Assembly (NCBI GenBank): GCA_964405075.1
Contig: CAYOMP010000068.1
Location: forward strand, 1-13,349
Reading direction: 5' to 3'
Source: CAYOMP01 sp964405075
Lineage (GTDB): Bacteria > Bacillota > Clostridia > Lachnospirales > Lachnospiraceae
Length of the DNA: 13,349 nt
In this document: positions 5,302 through 12,133 of the stretch, piece after piece
Layout: every line of letters begins with the position of its first letter
How positions within the stretch are numbered: position 1 is the stretch's first letter
Translations under genes and position numbers: made by a program
The notes under the pieces: model-generated
The model's input: the letters and a program-made list of their open reading frames with translations, nothing else
Databases searched by the model: none
Told to the model about the DNA's origin: nothing

Positions 5302-8049
5302 ATGAGTGATTTAGTGAAAATGACATTTCCACCAGATTATGTGTGTCAATATAATGAAAAAGTTATGGAATTGGCTAATATGATGGGACGCAAAAAGGGT
5401 AAAAAACCAGGCGACAAGGATTCCTTAAAATGGGATGACCCGGAATATGTAATTCTGGAGGCTGGTGTTGATGATGATATGGCTACCGTTGGGTTAGCAT
5501 TGGGTTCTTATGAGAAGAAGACGGCTGCGGATGTAGCTGCAATTATTGGAAAGTCTGAAGAATATTGCCACGAAAATCTTATGAAACTGGCTGTATATGG
5601 TGCTTGCTTTGTTAACAATATAGATGGTGTGGATACATTCTGGACTGAAACATGGATTCCGGGAACAATGGAAATGATTGTTAATAATCTGGATAACATT
5701 AAGAAATATCCTATTGTTGGTTATGCAATGGAAGCTTATGGCAGAGTGCGTGGACCAATGAGTTCAGGTTCTTTTCCTGTAGGGGTTGGTTTGATGCGTG
5801 TTATTCCAATTGAATCAGCTATTGATGCCAATAGTCATAAAGCGGATTATGAAGAAATTTCTAAATATTTAGAAGAAAACACTATTTTTTCAGTGTCACC
5901 ATGTTCTTGTCGTACTGACAGAGAAGTTATGGGTGAAGGCTGTGGACATTTAAAAGAAGATATGTGTATTCAGATGGGGCATGCGGCAGAATACTATATT
6001 AGAACAGGAAGAGGACGTCAAATAACAAGGGAAGAAGCATATGCTATTTTAAAGAAAGCGGAAGAAAATGGATTAATGCACCAGATTCCTAATACAGATG
6101 GTTCAGGAGAAACACACGCTATTTGTAACTGTTGTGGATGTGGATGCTTGTCCCTTAGAACGGCTGAAATGTTCAAAAACGTAGATATGGTTCGTTCCAA
6201 TTATGTGGCAAAAGTAGATAAGTCTAAATGTGTAGCTTGTGGTCAGTGTGTAGAGAACTGTCCGGTAAATGCTGTTAAATTAGGTCAGAAGTTATGCTCT
6301 AGCAAGAGTGTGGTAACTGACATTACTACAAAATCAACTCCAAGAGATGAGGATTGGCCAGAAGAAAAATGGAATCCTGATTATCGTATTAACAGAGAGA
6401 ATGTTGTTGCAACTGGTACAGCACCATGTAAAACGAGCTGTCCGGCACATATTGGAATTCAAGGTTATATCAAATTGGCAGCTGAAGGGAAGTATAGAGA
6501 TGCCTTAGAATTAATTAAAAAGGAAAATCCTTTCCCGGCAGTATGTGGACGTATATGTAACAGACGTTGTGAAGATGCCTGTACACGTGGTTCAATTGAT
6601 AATCCAATTGCCATCGATGAGATTAAGAAATTTATTGCAGCACAGGATTTGGATTCTAAGAATCGTTTCGTGCCAGTTAAACGTCACGAATATTCAGATA
6701 AGAAGATAGCTATAGTAGGTGCAGGACCAGCAGGTTTGAGCTGTGCATTCTTCCTTGCATTAGATGGATATTCAATTACAGTATTCGAAAAAGAACAGAA
6801 ATTAGGTGGAATGTTAACACTTGGTATCCCATCGTTCCGTTTGGAAAAGGATGTTGTAGAAGCTGAAATTGAAGTGTTAAAGGAAATGGGCGTAGAATTC
6901 AAGACTGGCGTAGAAGTTGGTAAAGATGTTACATTAGATCAGTTACGTACAGAAGGGTACAAGGCATTCTACCTTGCTATTGGTGCACAGGGTGGAAGAA
7001 GTCTTGGATTAGAAGGAGAAGAAGCCGAAGGTGTATTTACAGGTATTGATTTCTTACGTAATGTAAATGCCGGTAATGATGTTAAATTAACAGGAGATAC
7101 AGTTGTTATTGGTGGTGGTAACGTTGCAGTTGATGTTGCCAGAACAGCGATAAGAGTTGGAGCATCCAGCGTTAATATGTTCTGTTTGGAATCGCGAGAA
7201 ATAATGCCAGCTTCTGCAGAAGAAGTTGAGGAAGCTGAGGAAGAAAATATTATAATTAACAATTCTTGGGGACCTAAACGTATCCTTGTAGAAAATGGTA
7301 AGGTAGTTGGAATTGAATTTAAGAAATGTGTTTCAGTATTTAATGAACAGAAACAGTTTGCTCCTGTGTATGATGAAAATGATTGCATTACTGTAAAGGC
7401 TGATAATATTATTGTAACAGTGGGACAGTCAATTCAGTGGGGTGAAATGCTTAAAGGTGCCAGCGTTGAGCTAAATAGAAACCAGACAATTAAGGCTGAT
7501 GGATTTACATATCAGACAGGACAACCAGATATTTTTGTTGGTGGTGACTGTTATACAGGCCCTAAATTTGCAATTGATGCTATTGCAGCAGGTAAACAGG
7601 GAGCAATCTCTATTCATCGTTTTGTACAGCCAGGACAGTCATTGGTATATGGACGTGATAGAAGAGAATACACTTCATTGGATAAAGAAAATGCTATATT
7701 TGATGATTATGACCATACACCACGTCAGAAACCGGAAAATCTTGATTCTACTAAGAAGTCATCAGAAACATTTGATGATTTAAGAGGAACATTTACAGAA
7801 GAGCAGGTTCGTGCAGAGGCTGCCAGATGTTTAGGTTGTGGTGCAGCATTAGTTGACCAGTATATGTGTGTGGGATGCGGACAATGTACAACTAAATGTA
7901 AATTTGGTGCTATTTCTCTAGAAAGACGTTATGATGGAGAAGGTGTAGAATTTACAAAGATGAAACCTGTAGTTGTTAAGACTGTATTAAAGAGAAAAGG
8001 CAAGATTGCAATCAAGAAAGTTAAGAGAGCATTAGGTTCTGATAAATAG
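5302..8049 (+). CDS. Multi-cluster iron-sulfur FAD/NAD(P)-dependent oxidoreductase
   Basis: This 915-residue, apparently soluble flavoenzyme has five parts. (1) About 45-130: a winged-helix-like segment. (2) About 195-285: a cysteine-rich domain with CSCR (201-204), Cys214, Cys222 and CNCCGCGC (275-282), then a ferredoxin motif C310-x2-C313-x2-C316-x3-C320. (3) About 370-430: a GltD/NfnB-like cluster domain (Cys376, 380, 415, 419, 423, 427). (4) About 465-775: an FAD site at GAGPAG (473-478) and a pyridine-nucleotide site at GGGNVA (604-609). (5) A C-terminal ferredoxin domain with CLGC (843-846) and C856-x2-C859-x2-C862-x3-C866. This is glutamate-synthase-small-subunit-like core chemistry, moving electrons between NAD(P)H and iron-sulfur partners; the true partner is unknown. 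The start has GGGAG 9 nt upstream. It is followed by a hypA-type gene. Confidence 0.93.
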   Translation: MSDLVKMTFPPDYVCQYNEKVMELANMMGRKKGKKPGDKDSLKWDDPEYVILEAGVDDDMATVGLALGSYEKKTAADVAAIIGKSEEYCHENLMKLAVYGACFVNNIDGVDTFWTETWIPGTMEMIVNNLDNIKKYPIVGYAMEAYGRVRGPMSSGSFPVGVGLMRVIPIESAIDANSHKADYEEISKYLEENTIFSVSPCSCRTDREVMGEGCGHLKEDMCIQMGHAAEYYIRTGRGRQITREEAYAILKKAEENGLMHQIPNTDGSGETHAICNCCGCGCLSLRTAEMFKNVDMVRSNYVAKVDKSKCVACGQCVENCPVNAVKLGQKLCSSKSVVTDITTKSTPRDEDWPEEKWNPDYRINRENVVATGTAPCKTSCPAHIGIQGYIKLAAEGKYRDALELIKKENPFPAVCGRICNRRCEDACTRGSIDNPIAIDEIKKFIAAQDLDSKNRFVPVKRHEYSDKKIAIVGAGPAGLSCAFFLALDGYSITVFEKEQKLGGMLTLGIPSFRLEKDVVEAEIEVLKEMGVEFKTGVEVGKDVTLDQLRTEGYKAFYLAIGAQGGRSLGLEGEEAEGVFTGIDFLRNVNAGNDVKLTGDTVVIGGGNVAVDVARTAIRVGASSVNMFCLESREIMPASAEEVEEAEEENIIINNSWGPKRILVENGKVVGIEFKKCVSVFNEQKQFAPVYDENDCITVKADNIIVTVGQSIQWGEMLKGASVELNRNQTIKADGFTYQTGQPDIFVGGDCYTGPKFAIDAIAAGKQGAISIHRFVQPGQSLVYGRDRREYTSLDKENAIFDDYDHTPRQKPENLDSTKKSSETFDDLRGTFTEEQVRAEAARCLGCGAALVDQYMCVGCGQCTTKCKFGAISLERRYDGEGVEFTKMKPVVVKTVLKRKGKIAIKKVKRALGSDK

Positions 8050-8139
8050 AAACTTATGAAAGTGTTCAAATAAAATACGACACGTACCTCACAGCAAGAT
8101 TTACCAGAGAGTCTTGAAGGCTGAGAAAGGAAATAAGTC

Positions 8140-8493
8140 ATGCATGAATTAGGAATTGTGTTTGAAATAAAGAAAACAATAGAAAAAACAGCTTTAGAAA
8201 ATGAAGTTGATTTAAAGGATATTGCAAAGGTTGTTGTTGAAGTAGGAGAAGCATCTTCTGTAGTACCTAGCTATTTGAAAGAATGCTGGCCGGCAGCTAT
8301 AGATGGTACAGAGCTTGAAAAATGTGAGTTTGAGGTGCAGATTATTGTTGCTACTGTAGAATGCAAAGAATGCGGGACGGTATATGAATATTTAAATGAA
8401 GGTCGTAAATGTCCAAAATGTGGATGCGAGGCCTGCTATATGGTAACAGGTAATGAATTCAATATTAAAGAAATTGCCATTTACGATGAGTAA
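8140..8493 (+). CDS. hypA: HypA-family nickel metallochaperone homologue
   Basis: This 117-residue protein matches HypA/HybF in length and layout. It begins MHEL, giving the N-terminal Met-His-Glu nickel site, and carries a zinc domain with CKEC (75-78) and CPKC (91-94), plus extra cysteines at 96 and 99. The end GNEFNIKEIAI is the usual HypA C-terminal strand. HypA proteins hand nickel to [NiFe]-hydrogenase, and sometimes urease, maturation. Here the neighbour is an iron-sulfur flavoenzyme 90 nt upstream, with no hypB, other hyp gene or hydrogenase subunit in view, so the client is uncertain. AAAGGA lies 8 nt before the ATG. It is likely co-transcribed with the oxidoreductase. Confidence 0.9.
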   Translation: MHELGIVFEIKKTIEKTALENEVDLKDIAKVVVEVGEASSVVPSYLKECWPAAIDGTELEKCEFEVQIIVATVECKECGTVYEYLNEGRKCPKCGCEACYMVTGNEFNIKEIAIYDE

Positions 8494-8505
8494 TTTATAA
8501 AGATG

Positions 8506-8571
8506 AGACTTCTGATAAGTTGTAAAAAATATTGCAATATTAAAAAGCTAACTTATCAGAGGTCTTTTTTT
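8506..8571 (+). terminator. Strong terminator after hypA
   Basis: A 16-bp stem (8506-8521 with 8550-8565, one G-U pair) is followed by seven T's from 8565. Its loop contains a small palindrome, AATATTGCAATATT (8529-8542). It closes the oxidoreductase-hypA unit. Confidence 0.92.
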
Positions 8572-8604
8572 AGTTTTCTATCTCTTTAACCTCCCCAATC
8601 CAGT

Positions 8605-8708
8605 CACTTCGTGCCAGTTGTGCTTCGCACTTTTTGATTTTGTCGGTATCGCGCCAGAAAAAGTAAATACTCACGACCTTCGTACTTCCTTTTTCCCTGA
8701 GCGCGATA
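8605..8708. repeat. REP-like palindromic element
   Basis: Two small hairpins, CACTTCGTG (8605-8613) and GTGCTTCGCAC (8620-8630), precede a long imperfect palindrome. In the latter TATCGCGC (8647-8654) pairs with GCGCGATA (8701-8708), and the 14-nt arms 8657-8670 and 8682-8695 match at 12 of 14 positions. Minus-strand RNA pairs slightly better, turning one mismatch into G-U. It is locally much richer in G+C than its surroundings, as expected for a dispersed repeat. No reading frame is evident. Confidence 0.6.
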
Positions 8709-8895
8709 AATAATAATTTTTAATGTTCTTTTATAAAATATGGGTTAAAATATATATTGGATATGAAGAAAATTTTGTAAAAATGTATTTGATATATGAG
8801 TATGATGTTATTTTGGTCATTTCATAATTATAGTCATAAGTGTCTTGTGTTAAATTATAAGTAATCTTGAAAATTACAAAGGTGGAGGTACGCAG

Positions 8896-9582
8896 ATGTC
8901 AAGGATATTAATAGTAGATGATGATAAATCAATAGCAGAGTTGGTAGCAGATTCTCTTGAAGATGAAGGCTTTGAGACTGTTGTATTACAAGATGGAGAG
9001 AAAGCATTGGAATTATTGCAAAAAGATAATGATTTTTCACTTATTTTGCTTGATATAATGATGCCAAAGCTTAGTGGTATAGAGTTATGTAAACAGATTA
9101 GGAATAACATAATGTGTCCGATAATTTTTATGACTGCTAAAAACAGAACTATAGACACAGTCCTTGGACTAGAGGTTGGAGCAGATGACTATATTACTAA
9201 ACCATTTGAAGTAGAGGAGTTAGTGGCAAGAATTAAGGCTCATATTCGTAGAGAGAAAAGAAGTACAAACGTAGGAGCTAGTGTCATTTCAAAGAATGAT
9301 TTAGTAATTAATAAGGATTATTTTGAAGTAAAAAAAGCTGGTGAAAAGGTGGATTTAACACCTAGAGAATTTCAACTGTTGACTTTTTTTATGGAAAATG
9401 CGGGTAAAGTCTTTTCTAAAGAAGAATTGTTTGAAAAGGTGTGGAATTGTACTTACGGAGATATTGGAACAGTAGCAGTTAATATTAAGAATTTGCGTGA
9501 CAAAGTTGACCCGGATAGTAAATACATTAAGACTATTTGGGGTGTGGGATATAAATTTATTGAAATTCGCGAGGAAATCTAA
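8896..9582 (+). CDS. OmpR/PhoB-family response regulator
   Basis: The 228-residue protein has a receiver domain (about 3-115) with the acidic pocket DDD (8-10), phospho-acceptor Asp53 (LLDIMMP), Thr80 and Lys102 (TKPF), followed by a winged-helix DNA-binding domain (about 130-226) ending in WGVGYKF. Phosphorylation by the adjacent kinase should control DNA binding. Target genes are unknown; the operon itself and the downstream GGDEF and cls genes are natural candidates. GGAGG lies 7 nt before the ATG, so the start is firm. Confidence 0.96.
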   Translation: MSRILIVDDDKSIAELVADSLEDEGFETVVLQDGEKALELLQKDNDFSLILLDIMMPKLSGIELCKQIRNNIMCPIIFMTAKNRTIDTVLGLEVGADDYITKPFEVEELVARIKAHIRREKRSTNVGASVISKNDLVINKDYFEVKKAGEKVDLTPREFQLLTFFMENAGKVFSKEELFEKVWNCTYGDIGTVAVNIKNLRDKVDPDSKYIKTIWGVGYKFIEIREEI

Positions 9583-10880
9583 TGAGTCTACGATATAAGC
9601 AGATATTGATAATGTTTATTTTATTAATAATTAATTTAACTACGTTACTTAGTTATTATGAATTATATTTATCCAGTGAAATGAACAATGTACTTAGGGA
9701 AACACAAGAGCGTTTGGAAGAAGCCGCTCAAGAAGTAGTAGTAATGCTGGAAGAATCTGAGAATATGCTATATACAATGGAGCACATTGATAGTCAGACA
9801 GATTATATGTTTACAGTATATGATATTGATGGAAATGTTTTATATGAGAGTAAAGAGTTGACAGATTATACATTTTATTCATCAACTCATTTTCAAAAGG
9901 ATGGAGAGATTTACAGACTTAAAATCGCCAGTTTAGAAGAGATGAGAAATCCATTAGCTATGGAAGTTCCTAGAAAATTGGTAAAGTTTCAAATAGGTTC
10001 TATATGTCTTACGTTACTTATATATTCTGCAATTATTCATATTGTACAGATTAAACCACTTCTTAAGCTGTCAGCGGATATGGAGAGTTTTAGATATGGA
10101 AAAGTAGTAGAGACTACGAAAAGTAATGATGAAATTGGAAAATGTCGTAATAATTTTGCAGCATTGACCAGACGATTAGAGAGGGAAAAAAATGTGCAAA
10201 ACGAGATTATTGCATCAATTTCTCACGATATTAAGACTCCATTAACATCTGTAATGGGCTATGCGGAGCGTCTTAAGAAGAAAAAGTTTTCAGAAGAGAG
10301 GACTCAGAAATATTTAGATACCATATATAGTAAATCTTTGGCTATAAAGGAATTGGTAGAAGAATTTGACGATTATTTAGGATGTAATATAAGAACAACA
10401 TTGAAACTTCAAATAACATCAGTAAAAGACTTAGAGGAAATGTTAATTAATGAGTATCAAGATGAATTGCATTCTAAAGGGATTGAATTTGAAATTGAGA
10501 AAAAATGTGGAGATAATATTGAGTTTGCTATAGATATGCCTAAAATGCGTAGAGTATTTGGAAATATTATTGGAAACAGCCTTAAATTCTTTAGTGATGA
10601 GAAGCCTAGGATTGGAGTAACAATTAGCGAAGAATCAAAGGAAATAGTATTAAATATAGAAGATAATGGAATAGGTGTTAAAGAGGAAGAACTGGAAAGT
10701 ATTTTCACACCGTTGTATACATCGGATGCCAGTAGAAGTGTGGCAGGGTTAGGACTTGCAATATGTAAACAGATAGTTGAAGCACATGATGGAAAAATTA
10801 AAGCTAAAAATATTAACAAAGGTGGATTGAATATTGAGATAAGATTACCAGAATATGTACATACTTTACTTGAAAAGTAG
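9582..10880 (+). CDS. Membrane sensor histidine kinase
   Basis: This 432-residue kinase has membrane helices at about 8-28 and 137-157 flanking a ~105-residue outside domain that I do not recognise. A HAMP-like linker (about 158-205) leads to the phospho-acceptor helix with SHDIKTPLTSV (His215), then the ATP-binding domain: N box with Asn328 and Asn332, G1 DNGIG (361-365), and G2 GLGLA (389-393). All catalytic motifs are intact. Its ATG overlaps the response regulator's TAA by one base, with GAGGA 6 nt upstream, so the two are translationally coupled and form a cognate pair. Confidence 0.95.
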   Translation: MSLRYKQILIMFILLIINLTTLLSYYELYLSSEMNNVLRETQERLEEAAQEVVVMLEESENMLYTMEHIDSQTDYMFTVYDIDGNVLYESKELTDYTFYSSTHFQKDGEIYRLKIASLEEMRNPLAMEVPRKLVKFQIGSICLTLLIYSAIIHIVQIKPLLKLSADMESFRYGKVVETTKSNDEIGKCRNNFAALTRRLEREKNVQNEIIASISHDIKTPLTSVMGYAERLKKKKFSEERTQKYLDTIYSKSLAIKELVEEFDDYLGCNIRTTLKLQITSVKDLEEMLINEYQDELHSKGIEFEIEKKCGDNIEFAIDMPKMRRVFGNIIGNSLKFFSDEKPRIGVTISEESKEIVLNIEDNGIGVKEEELESIFTPLYTSDASRSVAGLGLAICKQIVEAHDGKIKAKNINKGGLNIEIRLPEYVHTLLEK

Positions 10881-10898
10881 TTTGAAAAATTATATAAT
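10870..10898 (+). promoter_or_regulatory. Internal promoter for the GGDEF gene
   Basis: TTGAAA (10870-10875), a 17-nt spacer and a perfect TATAAT (10893-10898) predict a start near 10905. The -35 box lies inside the last codons of the kinase gene. This would let the GGDEF and cls genes be expressed separately from the two-component pair. Confidence 0.65.
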
Positions 10899-10930
10899 AT
10901 GGTAAATGTAACGAATGAAATATGCTTTTT

Positions 10931-10936
10931 GAGGAG
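10931..10936 (+). promoter_or_regulatory. Ribosome binding site fixing the GGDEF start
   Basis: GAGGAG lies 7 nt before the ATG at 10944. The longer in-frame ATG at 10899 has no Shine-Dalgarno sequence and falls at the -10 box of the internal promoter, upstream of its predicted transcription start. Confidence 0.75.
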
Positions 10937-10943
10937 AAGAATT

Positions 10944-12104
10944 ATGAAAGATGCTATTAAACGCTTAGAAGTTTTCCTAAAAAAAGATAGATATAGACGC
11001 AGATATAGTGTAAATACTCAGAGAGAAATAGGTGAGTTAATAAAAGCAGAGATAGATACGAATTTTGGAAATTTAAAAATATTATCAATATTTTTAATTG
11101 CAAATTTTGTTTTTAGGATGTTTGTCAGGTGTGCATTTGATGTAGGCTTCTTAAATTCGGGATTTGCAATGGCTGTAGCGGGAATAAGCTACTTACTGTT
11201 TAGTTTAATAGAAAGTATGGAAGGCATTGAAAATGATAAGGTTAGAAAGTGCATATATGTGTTATTTTGGATAATAATTGATGTAATAGTTTTTTCATAC
11301 TTAAAGGTTGAAATAGCACAGCTAGAGGGCTTTGGATATTTTATAGTATTTATGATGATGTTCTCGGCATTGTTTGTGGGTTCATTAGGAATTAGCTGTT
11401 TAATATTAATTCCGACTTATTTGGCAGGTGTGTTGTTATTACATACATCAGGTCTTTCGGGGTATAAGATACTGTTGTTTGAAAGTTCAATACTTTGGAT
11501 AACAGTTATAACAATAGTTATTGTTCAGATTAAATATAAGTCTTTTGTAAATGGAAAGAAGGCAGTATTCAAATTAAAGAATGTTAGCGAGATTGATCTA
11601 TTAACTCATTTATATAACAGACGAGGAATGGAGAGAGTTCTTGAAGAAGAGTGGGAATTATTAAAGGATACTCAAAAGAGAGTAACTGCAATTTTGATGG
11701 ATATTGATCATTTTAAAAGCTATAATGATACATATGGACATATTGCAGGTGATAATTGTTTGAAAGAAGTTAGTGCTTCAATAATTAAAAGTTGTGAAGA
11801 AACAACAGATGTAGTAGTTAGATATGGTGGAGAAGAGATTGTTGTTGTAGTATGTGGCATGGAGCTAAAGGACGCAGAAACACTTGCGTATAAGATAAAG
11901 GATGATGTGGAAAACCTTAAGATTAAGTCAGGCAGTGCATCGGATTATGAATTCGTAACAGTTAGTATTGGTGTGGGTTCAATAATAGCTAGTAATGAAA
12001 ATAATGTATATAGTGCAATAGATAGAGCGGATGAAAATTTATATCATTCTAAATTTACCGGAAGAAATAAGGTTACAGTAGAAAAAGTAAATATATTAAA
12101 ATAA
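10944..12104 (+). CDS. Membrane-bound GGDEF-domain protein (putative diguanylate cyclase)
   Basis: The chosen start gives 386 residues. A basic N-terminal stretch precedes about six membrane helices (roughly 45-63, 73-92, 103-120, 132-150, 150-168, 175-196), with no recognised sensor domain. The GGDEF domain (about 215-380) has DLLTHLYNRRG (218-228), metal and substrate residues in MDIDHFKSYND (252-262), and active-site signature RYGGEEI (293-299). A full catalytic set suggests synthesis of c-di-GMP from two GTP. The fifth signature residue is Ile instead of Phe. The inhibitory RxxD site is altered: Glu286 replaces Arg while Asp289 is kept, so product inhibition may be absent. It lies 63 nt after the kinase gene and 29 nt before cls. 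Confidence 0.92.
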   Translation: MKDAIKRLEVFLKKDRYRRRYSVNTQREIGELIKAEIDTNFGNLKILSIFLIANFVFRMFVRCAFDVGFLNSGFAMAVAGISYLLFSLIESMEGIENDKVRKCIYVLFWIIIDVIVFSYLKVEIAQLEGFGYFIVFMMMFSALFVGSLGISCLILIPTYLAGVLLLHTSGLSGYKILLFESSILWITVITIVIVQIKYKSFVNGKKAVFKLKNVSEIDLLTHLYNRRGMERVLEEEWELLKDTQKRVTAILMDIDHFKSYNDTYGHIAGDNCLKEVSASIIKSCEETTDVVVRYGGEEIVVVVCGMELKDAETLAYKIKDDVENLKIKSGSASDYEFVTVSIGVGSIIASNENNVYSAIDRADENLYHSKFTGRNKVTVEKVNILK

Positions 12105-12133
12105 TAATATTAATACTATGAGGGGGGAGATTT

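Larger units (their letters stand above)
8494..8895. other. 402-bp gene-free region between hypA and the response regulator gene
   Basis: It contains the hypA terminator, the palindromic element at 8605-8708, and an AT-rich stretch (8709-8895) that should hold the promoter of the two-component operon. I found no -35/-10 pair there with good spacing; TATAGT (8829-8834) is the best -10-like hexamer, but its -35 is poor, which would suit an activator-dependent promoter. Confidence 0.6.

Noticed and set aside
6969..7388. 139-codon minus-strand open frame opposite the oxidoreductase gene
   Set aside because: Shadow of a strongly supported coding frame; no ribosome binding site and low-complexity Ser/Thr/Pro content.
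8100..8139. Bulged hairpin between the oxidoreductase and hypA genes
   Set aside because: CTCA/TGAG, GC/GC and AAGA/TCTT can pair, but helices are very short and interrupted, with no U-tract; not supportable as a terminator or switch.
10457..10819. 120-codon minus-strand open frame opposite the kinase gene
   Set aside because: Lies over the conserved ATP-binding domain of the kinase; Ser-rich shadow frame.
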